Source of the DNA: Lederbergia citri
GTDB lineage: Bacteria > Bacillota > Bacilli > Bacillales > Bacillaceae_C
Assembly: GCF_018343625.1 (NCBI RefSeq)
Contig: NZ_JAGYPG010000006.1
Span: forward strand, 60,695-124,694
Direction of reading: 5' to 3'
DNA: 64,000 bases
Within the stretch, counting starts at the first letter, position 1, and the number at the start of each line of letters is the position of its first letter. The notes under the pieces were generated by a model. It was not told the DNA's origin and searched no databases. It was given only the letters and a program-made list of their open reading frames with translations. The position numbers and the translations under genes were made by a program. Below, piece by piece: positions 42,729 through 51,952 of the stretch.

Positions 42729-43664
42729 CTAGTCCCGTAATGAGCGCCCTGTTAACTGCAAGAAAAGGGTCTCAAGATTAGGTTCTTTTATTTCCACTGC
42801 TCCAATTTTCATGCCATCATTTACAGCTGCGGTCATAATTGAACCTAGTGTTTCATACGGCTGCTCTGCAAAAATTTCGATTATATTCGAATCTTCCTTC
42901 GCCACAACTTTTTTGACATTTTCCAGTTTTCTTATGGCATTAAGCGCTTCAATAGTTTCATTTTCAACATTTAATTGAATGACTGACCCGCCAACTAAAC
43001 GGCTGCACAGCTCAGATTGTGTTCCTATTGCAATGACTTCTCCGTGATCAATGATTCCGACACGGTTGCATAAAAACTCAACCTCTTCCATGTAATGGCT
43101 CGTATAAATGATCGTCATTCCTTTTTCATTTAGCTTTTTAACTGTCTCTAGAATATGATTCCTTGATTGAGGGTCAATCCCGACTGTTGGCTCATCCATA
43201 ATCAGTAATTCCGGTTCGTGCATTAAGGCGGCACCGATATTGATTCTCCGTTTCATCCCGCCGGAGAACGTTTCGATTCGATCATTGGCTCGGTCCTTTA
43301 AACCAACGAACTCCAGCACTTCGTCCGCACGTTTTTTGGCTTGAGAGCCTTTTAATCCATACATCGCTCCCCAAAAAAGCAAATTATCCTTAGCTGACAT
43401 CGTTGGGTAAAGGGCGATCTCCTGCGGAACGACACCTATTTTTTTCTTAATGAGCATTGGTGATTTCTTAACAGATAGATCATCAACCAACACTTCTCCT
43501 TGATCGTATGGAATAAGACCGCATATCATCGAGATGGTAGTAGATTTTCCTGCACCATTAGGGCCGAGAAGACCAAATGACTCGCCTTTTTCAATGGTAA
43601 AAGAAACATTTTTTACGACTTCTTTTTTTCCGTAGCTTTTTTTAAGCTCTTTAACCTCTAACAT
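42729..43664 (-). CDS. ABC exporter ATPase
   Basis: 311 residues. Walker A GPNGAGKST (34-42), signature TFSGGMKRR, Walker B LLIMDEPTVGID and the H-loop TSHYMEE. C-terminal extension of the DrrA/LnrL drug-export type. First gene of the exporter operon; AAGGATGTGGAG lies before the ATG. Confidence 0.9.
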   Translation of the reverse strand: MLEVKELKKSYGKKEVVKNVSFTIEKGESFGLLGPNGAGKSTTISMICGLIPYDQGEVLVDDLSVKKSPMLIKKKIGVVPQEIALYPTMSAKDNLLFWGAMYGLKGSQAKKRADEVLEFVGLKDRANDRIETFSGGMKRRINIGAALMHEPELLIMDEPTVGIDPQSRNHILETVKKLNEKGMTIIYTSHYMEEVEFLCNRVGIIDHGEVIAIGTQSELCSRLVGGSVIQLNVENETIEALNAIRKLENVKKVVAKEDSNIIEIFAEQPYETLGSIMTAAVNDGMKIGAVEIKEPNLETLFLQLTGRSLRD

Positions 43665-43678
43665 GACTCCACATCCTT

Positions 43679-43695
43679 TTAATAACGGTTATTAA
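43679..43695. promoter_or_regulatory. Palindromic site upstream of exporter operon
   Basis: TTAATAACGGTTATTAA: 8-bp arms around a single G, 15 bases upstream of the ABC ATPase start. Possible binding site of the response regulator encoded next to it, or of another regulator. Confidence 0.5.
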
Positions 43696-43754
43696 CTAAA
43701 CACAGTATATCGTGTATCCTTTCCAAGCAAATCTCTCTCCAGATAGATTTTTTC

Positions 43755-43784
43755 AAAAAAAAATACAGCTATGTTAGCTGTATG
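43755..43784 (-). terminator. Terminator of the two-component operon
   Basis: ATACAGCTA / TAGCTGTAT stem; on the minus strand it is followed by a run of T, downstream of the response-regulator gene. Confidence 0.8.
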
Positions 43785-43813
43785 TCATAGGGCACTATGC
43801 CAAAAGTCATCTA

Positions 43814-44470
43814 TCAAAAGGAAGTGATATGATATCTCACCGCGAAAATAGCTGCTTGAGTCCGGTCTCTTAGCTCGAGTTTACTTATTAAATTAGATAC
43901 GTGATTTTTAACGGTTCCTTCTGAGATGAATAGTTCATTGGCGATTTCTTTATTGTTTAAGCCTAAGCCGAGTTTGCTTAATACTTCAAGTTCGCGTTCT
44001 GTTAAGTCCTTTATGATTTGCGGAACATCAGTATGATGATCAGCTGGTTGGCTTCTCCTCATTTCTTTTACAATTTCAGCTGTTAATTCTTTTGGTAAAA
44101 CCATTCCACCGGACTGAACCGTCATGATTGCTTGAACGATCGCATCAGTAGGCATATCTTTTAATAAATAGCCGCTAGCACCTTCTTCGAGTGCCTCGAA
44201 AATTATCGCACTATCGTTAAAAGTTGTTAGCATTAATACTTTTGTATCTGGTAAGGAAGAGGTTATAAGCTTCGTTCCTTCAACTCCATTGGCGATTGGC
44301 ATGCGAATATCCATTAATACGATATCAGGGAGAAGATGACTCGCTTTTTCAAACGCTTCTTTTCCGTTCGATGCGACACCGACTACCTCGATTTCTGGTC
44401 TAAGATTCAAAATGGTAGCAAGTCCATCCCTCATTAACTCTTGATCATCCACGATTAAAACCTTTATCAT
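43814..44470 (-). CDS. NarL-family response regulator
   Basis: 218 residues: DDQ (8-10), phospho-acceptor Asp54 (LMDIRMPIANG), Lys in LLKDMPTDA; LuxR HTH with LTERELEVLSKLGLGLNNKEIA. The start ATG is taken at 44470, overlapping the kinase stop by one base. It probably regulates the ABC exporter operon just downstream on the same strand, as in YvfTU/LnrJK-type systems. Confidence 0.9.
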   Translation of the reverse strand: MIKVLIVDDQELMRDGLATILNLRPEIEVVGVASNGKEAFEKASHLLPDIVLMDIRMPIANGVEGTKLITSSLPDTKVLMLTTFNDSAIIFEALEEGASGYLLKDMPTDAIVQAIMTVQSGGMVLPKELTAEIVKEMRRSQPADHHTDVPQIIKDLTERELEVLSKLGLGLNNKEIANELFISEGTVKNHVSNLISKLELRDRTQAAIFAVRYHITSF

Positions 44471-45663
44471 TACGCTCCCCCCATCTGCCATTGAATCTCC
44501 TTCAATGGCACACTCATCCTTATGATAAACCCTTGCTGTGGATTGCTTTCAAACACGATTTGACCACCGTGCTCTTGAACTCTATCTCTCATATTCTTCA
44601 AGCCAAATCCAGGGCTAACATTTGTCGATCCTGTTCCGTTATCTCTTATAAAAGCCTCCAAGGTAGAATCGGATACTTCAATCGTGACATTACATTCTGT
44701 CGCTTGTCCATGCCGAACTGCATTCGTAACCGATTCTTGTATGATGCGTGTTAAGTCTAATTGAATGGCAGTTGGAATTTGCGAAGCATTTCCCTTTAAT
44801 TGAAAACTAGATTTCAAGCCAGTCATATTCTGATAGTCTTCGAGAATTTTTCTAATCGTTGCCACAAAGGACCTGTTTTCATCTTTTAGTGTTCGCACAG
44901 ATAACCGTAGTTCTTGAAGAGCATTTCTTGCCAGTTCCTCGCAAAGAAGTATCGTTTGCTTGCTCTTTTCGGGTTGAATATTGTATAGCTCTTTTGCTAC
45001 TTGCAGCTGAACGAGTAATGCAGTCATTTTATGGCCTACGGTATCGTGAATCTCACCGGAAATTCGATTTCGCTCCTGAATAAGTGTTAATTCCTCTACT
45101 TGGTTGGAGTAATGCTGTAATTGTTCGTGGGCATCTTTTAATGCATGATGCGTCTCTTGAAGCTCTTCATATTGAGTTCCAATTTTTTCTTGTGCATACA
45201 CAAGCTTATGTATGAGGCGGCCAACAACAGCTTCAAACATAATAAACGCAAAGTTGGTTAAGTTTTCCATTATATCGAGGCTTCCCGTGATTCGATACGT
45301 GTAAGAAATACAAAGCGCCCACAAGAAGAAAAAGGCAAGAGAAAATCCCCAAATAATGCGCTTGTTTTCGGCAATTAAAAAGAGAGTTACGGCATCAACT
45401 CCGAACAGGAGCAAATAGAGTGTTGGCCCAGGAAAGAAAAAAACAAAACCTAGAATGAAAATAACATCTAGTGTAAGAGCAAAAATAAAAAACTTTTTTA
45501 CAAGAGAGGTAACTAACAAAAAGTGATTCATACAGAATGCTAATACAGCTATAATGACAAAAGTTAATTGCAATGTTGTATGGTTTTCAACAGAAGTATA
45601 GTAAATGAAACTGATCAGAATAAACATGAACAAACGAATACTGCTCAAAAGGGATAATCTCAA
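44470..45663 (-). CDS. NarL-type sensor histidine kinase
   Basis: 397 residues: five to six transmembrane helices (about 5-160), a coiled coil (about 160-200), HisKA_3 with ISGEIHDTVGH (His206), and HATPase with RHGQATE and DNGTGS. No large external domain, so it resembles the intramembrane-sensing kinases associated with antibiotic-exporting ABC transporters (LiaS/YvfT-like). Confidence 0.88.
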   Translation of the reverse strand: MRLSLLSSIRLFMFILISFIYYTSVENHTTLQLTFVIIAVLAFCMNHFLLVTSLVKKFFIFALTLDVIFILGFVFFFPGPTLYLLLFGVDAVTLFLIAENKRIIWGFSLAFFFLWALCISYTYRITGSLDIMENLTNFAFIMFEAVVGRLIHKLVYAQEKIGTQYEELQETHHALKDAHEQLQHYSNQVEELTLIQERNRISGEIHDTVGHKMTALLVQLQVAKELYNIQPEKSKQTILLCEELARNALQELRLSVRTLKDENRSFVATIRKILEDYQNMTGLKSSFQLKGNASQIPTAIQLDLTRIIQESVTNAVRHGQATECNVTIEVSDSTLEAFIRDNGTGSTNVSPGFGLKNMRDRVQEHGGQIVFESNPQQGFIIRMSVPLKEIQWQMGGA

Positions 45664-45734
45664 AACGTCACCTCTATAAGATGGAATTAGATACTATAAT
45701 TATAAACCGATTTAGTTGAAAGGGAATATATAAA

Positions 45735-45764
45735 AATAAAAGAGGTTCCCTAAAGAGAACCTCC
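45735..45764 (-). terminator. Terminator of small secreted-protein gene
   Basis: GAGGTTC / GAACCTC stem with a T run on the minus strand, at the 3' end of the gene. Confidence 0.8.
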
Positions 45765-46234
45765 TAATCTACGTATACATACGTTGAAATACTTGTATTC
45801 TGTTCTATGACTCCTCCATGCATGACCCGATGAAGCCCCCATACCCTGTAATAGGCATTTTTTAAAACCTTCGCCTCTTTAGATAGGGATACAATAGAGG
45901 AAGAATAGTTTGTTGCACTTCCGATCGAGAGTACATCCACCCATTTTCCACTCGAAGATTCCCACTTCTGCAACGTTAGGTCAACCTTAATATTATCAAC
46001 TGGGCTATACGCTTTCGTATTCCCCGAGACCCTTACTTGTGTACTAGAAAGAGCTTGAATAAGAGTGCTTCCGCTCATAAAATATTTTGAAGCTTGAATT
46101 GAATTATGATCTAGCGTGCTTCCTGTTCCAACAGAAATAGGAAGTTCATCCGCAGAGCTCTTTTCCACTGCCAAAACAATAGTAAATAACATGATCGCCA
46201 TCAATAAAAGTCCTGATCGTTTCAATAGAATCAT
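45764..46234 (-). CDS. Secreted protein of unknown function (DUF6147-like)
   Basis: 156 residues with a signal peptide (about 1-28, ending SSADE). The mature part is rich in Ser/Thr/Val, with STQVRVSGNTKAYSPVDNIKVDLTLQKWESSSGKWVDV and a C-terminal YRVWGLHRV..STYVYVD. I recall a Firmicutes domain family of this type (DUF6147) but cannot confirm it. Monocistronic with its own terminator. Confidence 0.6.
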   Translation of the reverse strand: MILLKRSGLLLMAIMLFTIVLAVEKSSADELPISVGTGSTLDHNSIQASKYFMSGSTLIQALSSTQVRVSGNTKAYSPVDNIKVDLTLQKWESSSGKWVDVLSIGSATNYSSSIVSLSKEAKVLKNAYYRVWGLHRVMHGGVIEQNTSISTYVYVD

Positions 46235-46361
46235 TGAAAATCCTCTCTCCTTTTACATTATTCATTAGACAGACGAAAGAATGGCCGATTTTGTTCCCGA
46301 AAAGTTTTAAGAAAGAAGAAAGAGGATATAGAATTTTAATGGATGTGGACAAGGAAGGGAA

Positions 46362-47729
46362 GTGCTTGCGATTATTACAAAACAAAAATTAGAAGAGGAA
46401 ACATTACAAGTCATAGAAAAATTACAAAATGAAAAATTTGCTGAGTTAAACGAAATGTTTGAGAAAAAGCGACCTTATGATATGAGTGTAATTTTTCAAA
46501 GCCTTCCTGAAAAGTATGGTATATCGCTTCTCCACAACCTGGATGAAACAACGATCGCTAGTATGATGCAAAAAATAAACACGATGCAAAAGCTTGAGGT
46601 ACTTGGAAAAATTGGCCCTGAAAAAGCAAATAAAGTGCTCGCTTTACTTGATACGAATATCCTTACTCGCCTGTTAAAAAAATACCCCCAAGTTCAATTA
46701 AAAAAATTTCTTGAAGAAATGGACGAATCGAACGCCAGTTATGTCAAATCGATGATTGATTATCCTGATAATACAGCGGGAAGTTTAATGTCCAATCGGT
46801 ATATTTCCATTGAGGACAATTTAACTGTACAAGACGCTATTGATAAAATCAGATCCCTTGCGCTTTACGGTGAGGGTAATAACCATGTTTATCTTATTGA
46901 TAAAAAAGGATTTTTGACCGGTACTGTTCCGTATAAAGAATTACTACTTGCTGACCCTAATGAAATGTTAAAAAATATTATGCTCAAGCAGGTCATCTGC
47001 GTAACGACAACAACAAAGCGCGATCATATTGTTCGGTTGTTCAAACGCTACGATTTTACGGCACTACCTGTTACGAATGAGGATGGAGTGCTAGTAGGAA
47101 TTATCACATTTGATCATATGGTAGATGCACTCATTCAAGAAGCGAGCGATGATTATGGAAAGTTTTCAACAGCTAGTAAGGAGATTGATTTTAATACTAA
47201 ACCATTCAATGCAGCTATCCGGCGATTACCATGGTTAGTTATTCTACTTTTTATAGGTCTAATATCCGGAAGCATTATTTCAAAGTTTGAAGGAACATTG
47301 GAAAAGGTAGTAGCTTTGGCGTTTTTTATGCCGCTAATTGCCGGGATGACTGGAAATACGGGAACCCAATCCCTTGCAGTAGTCGTCCGTGGATTGGCGG
47401 AAAATGAAATTGATGCAAAAACAGTTATGAAATTAATCTTTAGGGAATTTCGGGTAAGCCTTATTATTGGCGTTTCTTGCGGTCTCCTCATTTCGATCAT
47501 TGCTTTTATTTGGCAAGGGAATATATATTTGGGGCTTGTCGTAGGCTGCTCTCTCTTGCTGACGCTTATACTAGGAACGATGGCAGGAACGGTAATACCA
47601 CTTATTTTGTATAAATGTAAACTAGACCCCGCCGTTGCTTCAGGGCCGCTGATTACAACGGTAAATGATATTTTCTCTTTGATTACGTATTTTTCAATCG
47701 CTTCTTTTTTCTTATCAAAGCTTACGTAA
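46362..47729 (+). CDS. mgtE: Magnesium transporter MgtE
   Basis: 455 residues: N-terminal superhelical domain (about 1-130), two CBS domains (about 130-255), and five transmembrane helices with the pore motif PLIAGMTGNTGTQS (about 323-336). It is a Mg2+ channel gated by cytosolic Mg2+ through the N and CBS domains. GTG start with AAGGA upstream. Monocistronic, terminator directly after. Confidence 0.92.
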   Translation: MLAIITKQKLEEETLQVIEKLQNEKFAELNEMFEKKRPYDMSVIFQSLPEKYGISLLHNLDETTIASMMQKINTMQKLEVLGKIGPEKANKVLALLDTNILTRLLKKYPQVQLKKFLEEMDESNASYVKSMIDYPDNTAGSLMSNRYISIEDNLTVQDAIDKIRSLALYGEGNNHVYLIDKKGFLTGTVPYKELLLADPNEMLKNIMLKQVICVTTTTKRDHIVRLFKRYDFTALPVTNEDGVLVGIITFDHMVDALIQEASDDYGKFSTASKEIDFNTKPFNAAIRRLPWLVILLFIGLISGSIISKFEGTLEKVVALAFFMPLIAGMTGNTGTQSLAVVVRGLAENEIDAKTVMKLIFREFRVSLIIGVSCGLLISIIAFIWQGNIYLGLVVGCSLLLTLILGTMAGTVIPLILYKCKLDPAVASGPLITTVNDIFSLITYFSIASFFLSKLT

Positions 47730-47732
47730 GGA

Positions 47733-47770
47733 AACAGCACACTGAGATAGTGTGCTGTTATTTTCTTTTT
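47733..47770 (+). terminator. Terminator of mgtE
   Basis: Perfect 11-bp stem AACAGCACACT / AGTGTGCTGTT followed by a T-rich run; overlaps the 3' end of the convergent GH18 gene. Confidence 0.88.
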
Positions 47771-49146
47771 CTTTTCGCTATCAATAAGATTATGAGCAGG
47801 ATGCCTATGATGAAAAGATATATCCAATTTTTTGATTCGCTTTCAATTTTTTTCCTCGTTGGTTCTATAGGAGCTTCTAGCGAAGGAAAACCAAGACCAT
47901 CACGGACCGCTTTCATTAATGTTTGAGTTTCGTCATCCTCGCTTAATTCCCAAACCATGGCTCCCGCTAAAGCATTTTCGGTAATAAAATGGACTTTCTC
48001 CTTTATGGATTCCGAATCATCAAAGGAAATGAACTCCCTTTTTTCCTCGCTATACAAGTAAGGCACCTTAGCATCATTGTTCCAATAACGTTTAAAACCA
48101 TTTTGATTGATTATATTTTTTTCTAAAAAATTGTAATCATAGGAGCCAGGTTCGAGATTGCCGCCCCCATTACCAGAGCATGGCTGATAGCCGCCATTTT
48201 CGATCATTTTTCCTTCTGTGTTGGGATTGCAATTTCCCCAGGATCGCCCGTAAAAAGGAATGCCTAATACAAGCTTATGCGTAGGAACTCCGTGTTCTAA
48301 ATGTCCGTTGACAGCAGCGGAGACATTATGGGGATGGACATCGTTTTCCAATGCTTTCGGATCCTCGAAAAGCGGGGCGTTATGGCCAGTTATGGATGAC
48401 CAGCTTCCATTAAAGTCGTACGTCATAATATTGATATAGTCGACAATCTCGGAGATTTTGTCTAATTCTGTGTTTTCTAAATAGGAAAAGCCTACGCTTG
48501 ACGCAATCGTAAGGTAGTATTTCTTTCCATCTTTTTGTTCAGCTTTATTGAGAGCGTTTCGGATTTCTTGCAGTAGAAGGGTAAAGTTTTTCTTATCTGA
48601 AGGATCATGTTGATTATTAGGCATTCCGCCACTAACAGGGTATTCCCAATCAAGGTCAATGCCATCCATATTATATGTTTGAATATAGGAAACAGCGGAT
48701 TCCGCAAACTGTTTCCGAGTTTTCTCCGTTCTCGCGACAAGCGACAAATTCATAGACCACGACCAGCCGCCTATAGAAATCAGTGTTTTTAATTGAGGAT
48801 TTACATGCTTAAAGGCTTTCAAGTTTTCCAAGTTTGGAATGTCGGAAGCAGGGGCCCCTAAAACGACAGTTCCATTGGGAATATCATGTTGTTGTTCGCC
48901 ATTCAAATCCGTACAAGGCAGTAATCCGCCATTGCCCGCTTCCGGATTTCCATGTTTTCCGTCCCAACACACATCTGCAAACGCATAGTTGATGTGTGTA
49001 ATGGATTGAGGATTGAAATTTTTAAGTGGAGACCAGCCTCCATAATAACCAATAATGACGTAGTTTTGTTCATTTGCTTTTACAAGAGAAGGGAGGATTA
49101 GAAATAGAACAAGTATTGTATTTATGAAAACAGAGTATCGGGACAT
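47758..49146 (-). CDS. GH18 chitinase, membrane-anchored
   Basis: 462 residues: signal peptide (about 1-24), GH18 catalytic domain (about 28-415) with SIGGWSWS (124-131) and DGIDLDWEYP (Glu168 as acid/base), YDFNGSW and a late MVWELSEDD. A C-terminal hydrophobic helix with a basic tail (YLFIIGILLIILLIAKRKRK) would hold it in the membrane. No LPxTG-like motif precedes the helix. It hydrolyses chitin or related beta-1,4-GlcNAc polymers. Confidence 0.85.
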   Translation of the reverse strand: MSRYSVFINTILVLFLILPSLVKANEQNYVIIGYYGGWSPLKNFNPQSITHINYAFADVCWDGKHGNPEAGNGGLLPCTDLNGEQQHDIPNGTVVLGAPASDIPNLENLKAFKHVNPQLKTLISIGGWSWSMNLSLVARTEKTRKQFAESAVSYIQTYNMDGIDLDWEYPVSGGMPNNQHDPSDKKNFTLLLQEIRNALNKAEQKDGKKYYLTIASSVGFSYLENTELDKISEIVDYINIMTYDFNGSWSSITGHNAPLFEDPKALENDVHPHNVSAAVNGHLEHGVPTHKLVLGIPFYGRSWGNCNPNTEGKMIENGGYQPCSGNGGGNLEPGSYDYNFLEKNIINQNGFKRYWNNDAKVPYLYSEEKREFISFDDSESIKEKVHFITENALAGAMVWELSEDDETQTLMKAVRDGLGFPSLEAPIEPTRKKIESESKNWIYLFIIGILLIILLIAKRKRK

Positions 49147-49311
49147 TTACATATCCTCCTCGTACCAGTATATTTGCAACTATTCTTCCCAAAGGCTGTG
49201 AAAGGATTCTAAGGAACTTTAACAAAATGGTGAATCATACCATGGAGGGGCATATTTTTTAAATATAATCTATTGCTAATTTTTAGAAAATAACATAAAA
49301 TAAATTTAAAC

Positions 49312-49323
49312 TTACAATTGTAA
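49312..49323. promoter_or_regulatory. BlaI-type operator
   Basis: TTACAATTGTAA, a perfect 12-bp palindrome containing the TACA..TGTA core recognised by BlaI/MecI repressors, 18 bases before the blaI-like start. Suggests autoregulation. Confidence 0.65.
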
Positions 49324-49341
49324 TCCTTCGGAGGTGAAAAA

Positions 49342-49719
49342 GTGAAGGAAGAATCTCCTAAAATTACTGAGGCAGAATGGGTTGTGATGCAGGTGCTTTG
49401 GAAATCCGATTCACTAACTATTAGTAAAATTATTCATGAACTGACGCAAAGCACGGACTGGAAACCGAAGACAATACAGACCCTAGTTAATCGTTTAGTG
49501 AATAAAAAAGTAGTTGGATATCAGCAAGAAGGAAGGAAGCGTCGATATTTTGCGCTTGTTTCAGAAGAAGAAAGCATTCAAAACGAATCAAAATCGTTTT
49601 TACAAAGAATTTTCGGCGGAGCACTTCAACCTATGCTTGTTCATTTAGTTAAGACCAATAAACTGTCCCAAGATGATGTCGAAGAATTAAAGCGCTTACT
49701 TGATGAAAGGAGGGATTGA
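49342..49719 (+). CDS. BlaI/MecI/CopY-family repressor
   Basis: 125 residues: winged helix with ITEAEWVVMQVLWKSDSLTISKII (about 7-30) and KPKTIQTLVNRLVNKKVV, then the dimerisation region with the cleavage-type sequence FLQRIFGGALQPMLVHLV. GTG start with GGAGGTG. The paired M56 sensor gene starts one base after its stop. Confidence 0.87.
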   Translation: MKEESPKITEAEWVVMQVLWKSDSLTISKIIHELTQSTDWKPKTIQTLVNRLVNKKVVGYQQEGRKRRYFALVSEEESIQNESKSFLQRIFGGALQPMLVHLVKTNKLSQDDVEELKRLLDERRD

Positions 49720-49720
49720 G

Positions 49721-50950
49721 ATGGATCAGTTTCTTACCATACTCGTTCATTGTTTTAAATGGACAATCGTTACTTCCTTATTATCGAGTATCATCGCTAT
49801 ATTTATTTTAATAATCCGAGCTTTATTCAAGAAAAAACTTCAACCTAGATGGTTCGTTTGGCTTTGGCTCATCCTTGTCATACGGCTAATGCTCCCTTGG
49901 GTACCTGAGAGCTCCTTCAGTTTATTTAACTTATTTACGCCGAGTAAATCCGATGCATTTATACACTTTCAATTCAATCATACCCTTTATTCTGATCCAT
50001 CATTTGTAACCCTTCAACCAAGAACAGACCTAGATACAAATACAGCTTCCGAGAATCCCACTTCTAGTAATCTTCATCCTATAATCATCATCGCCGCGTT
50101 CTTATGGCTCGCAGGCATGGCAATTGGCCTAATTCAGCTTTTTCGCACTAATCGTCGATTCAGTAAATGTCTATATTCCGCCATACCAATTTCTGATACT
50201 TCTATTCTAGAACTATTCAATATGTGTAAACAGAAATCAAACATTAATTCTGATATTCAACTTATGACAAGTCCAGCAATATTTTCTCCTGCATTGTACG
50301 GCTTGTGGCGGCCAAGGTTAATTCTGCCATCCAAACAGTTGCAGGAGTATAGTAAGAAGGATTTATCCTTTATTTTTTATCATGAGTTGGCACATTTTAA
50401 GCATCGTGATATTGGGGTCAATTGGTTAATGATACTGATGTTGCTGCTTCACTGGTTCAATCCTTTACTTTGGTATTGTTATTCCCGTATGCGTGAAGAT
50501 CAGGAGCTTTCGAGCGATGCCTTTGCCCTATCAAGAATTGAGAATGATGACCCCGCAGACTACGGGCACACAATCTTAAAAGTGATTCAAAGTAATATGG
50601 ATTTACCACAATTTCCGAGAGCCGCAAACTTTATTTCCACCAAATCTCAAATGGTGAGGAGAATGAAGATGATACGTTCATTTCGTAAAGAAAAGCGTAG
50701 ATGGTTTCTAGTTGGTATGTTCCTTGTGGCGATAGTATCAGCTGTATCGTTATCAAACGCAAAAATATTTTCCAAATCTGTTACAGTGAGCATCCCTGCT
50801 GGATGGGAGGTTTTTCAACAAGCAGAAGCTGAAATGATTTATGTTCCGAAAGAACAGAGCGGCGAATATGGACCGTTGAACATAACTGTTGTGAATTATA
50901 AAGAACTAGAGAGAGACAGGAGATATGACACTCCAACTAGAACTTTATAA
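49721..50950 (+). CDS. BlaR1-like M56 metallopeptidase, possibly frameshifted at 3' end
   Basis: 409 residues as read. Four to five transmembrane helices and the zinc site HELAHFKHRD (221-230). The C-terminal external part starts after a helix near 320 and continues IPAGWEVFQQAEAEMIYVPKEQ, then ends abruptly in TPTRTL at 50950. The continuing sequence (…LYNKSDNLESWLKEMKDYYQ) is found in the next frame. It is the sensor/protease partner of the BlaI-like repressor. AAAGGAGGG lies before the ATG. Confidence 0.8.
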   Translation: MDQFLTILVHCFKWTIVTSLLSSIIAIFILIIRALFKKKLQPRWFVWLWLILVIRLMLPWVPESSFSLFNLFTPSKSDAFIHFQFNHTLYSDPSFVTLQPRTDLDTNTASENPTSSNLHPIIIIAAFLWLAGMAIGLIQLFRTNRRFSKCLYSAIPISDTSILELFNMCKQKSNINSDIQLMTSPAIFSPALYGLWRPRLILPSKQLQEYSKKDLSFIFYHELAHFKHRDIGVNWLMILMLLLHWFNPLLWYCYSRMREDQELSSDAFALSRIENDDPADYGHTILKVIQSNMDLPQFPRAANFISTKSQMVRRMKMIRSFRKEKRRWFLVGMFLVAIVSAVSLSNAKIFSKSVTVSIPAGWEVFQQAEAEMIYVPKEQSGEYGPLNITVVNYKELERDRRYDTPTRTL

Positions 50951-51230
50951 TAAGTCTGATAATCTGGAGTCCTGGCTAAAGGAGATGAAGGACTATTACC
51001 AAAATATTGGGATGGAACTGGAGCAAACAACTGACCCGGAAATAGGACCATTATTAATCGAGCAAGATGAGGACCATATTAATATGATTTGGTTTTTGTA
51101 TGAATCGCAGCCCCAGGCCGTCTCATTATTAGCTGGCGGAAAATATGCTGATTTAGATGTTATGAAGCAAGAAGGTGTTTATAAGATTTTTCAACAAATG
51201 GTATCTGAGGTACAGAAAGGCAGTAAATGA
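50925..51230 (+). CDS. Out-of-frame continuation of the M56 protein, or separate small ORF
   Basis: 101 codons that overlap the M56 end by 26 bases. The translation (LYNKSDNLESWLKEMKDYYQNIGMELEQTTDPEIGPLLIEQDED..) reads like the missing C-terminal half of the external domain. Its ATG has AGGAG only two bases away. A one-base shift near 50930-50950 in the genome, or a sequencing error, would join both. A separate protein is less likely. Confidence 0.55.
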   Translation: MTLQLELYNKSDNLESWLKEMKDYYQNIGMELEQTTDPEIGPLLIEQDEDHINMIWFLYESQPQAVSLLAGGKYADLDVMKQEGVYKIFQQMVSEVQKGSK

Positions 51231-51778
51231 TGAAGAAACAATTATGGTTAATCTTATTCTTTTATGCAGTACTATTAGCTGGATGCTCCCTTCTTTTCAA
51301 TCACTTTTGGTATAATAAAAATGAAAAGGAATATAATATGTCGGTTGGGCTAAATGAAACTCAAGAAACCAACGGTGTTAGATTGATATTATATCAAGTC
51401 AATTACAGCTATGAATATAACGCACAACGACTTACAGTGTACTTCAAACTTGAAAATCAAGAGAACTCTCCTGCTGTATTAACATTAAGGGAAAATCAAG
51501 ATACCTCGGAAAACGTTCTCCAATTGAGGAATCCGAAAGAGCGCTTTCCCTTGGTAGGATATGGTTGGGACGATAAAGTAACAAAAAGAGGAAAAGATGA
51601 AGATGAAACGGTTATTTTCTCTTTTTCAGCTAGAAAGGAATCCACTTTTGAAGCAACATACTTTTTAAAAGACATCAAGCTATTTGAGGATTTAGAATGT
51701 TATATCCCACTTTTTATAAACAATGAAAAAATAGAATTTAATTTTCCAATCCCTTCACCAGAGCAAATTGAAGATTAG
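51227..51778 (+). CDS. Lipoprotein of unknown function
   Basis: 183 residues with a lipobox VLLAGC (about 15-20), followed by an extracytoplasmic domain starting NHFWYNKNEKEYNMSVGLNETQETNGVRLIL. No family recognised; its beta-rich pattern resembles DUF4352-like folds. ATG overlaps the previous stop (ATGATG), so it is co-transcribed with the BlaI/M56 genes and could be their ligand-binding partner. Confidence 0.6.
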   Translation: MMKKQLWLILFFYAVLLAGCSLLFNHFWYNKNEKEYNMSVGLNETQETNGVRLILYQVNYSYEYNAQRLTVYFKLENQENSPAVLTLRENQDTSENVLQLRNPKERFPLVGYGWDDKVTKRGKDEDETVIFSFSARKESTFEATYFLKDIKLFEDLECYIPLFINNEKIEFNFPIPSPEQIED

Positions 51779-51841
51779 TAACACTGGTTACGGGTGAATG
51801 ACATATCTATGAAACTACTAAAAAAATTACTTTTAACTAGT

Positions 51842-51893
51842 AAAAATCCCCCTAAAGTCCACCTGGCTATGAACTTGGTTAATCTTAGGGGGA
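51842..51893 (-). terminator. Terminator of pflBA
   Basis: TCCCCCTAAG / CTTTAGGGGGA arms with a T run on the minus strand, after pflA. Confidence 0.75.
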
Positions 51894-51952
51894 GTATCCG
51901 AGTTTTTACAAATTCAGTCTTTTCCTTTATATAAAATCGATATTTAAGAATG

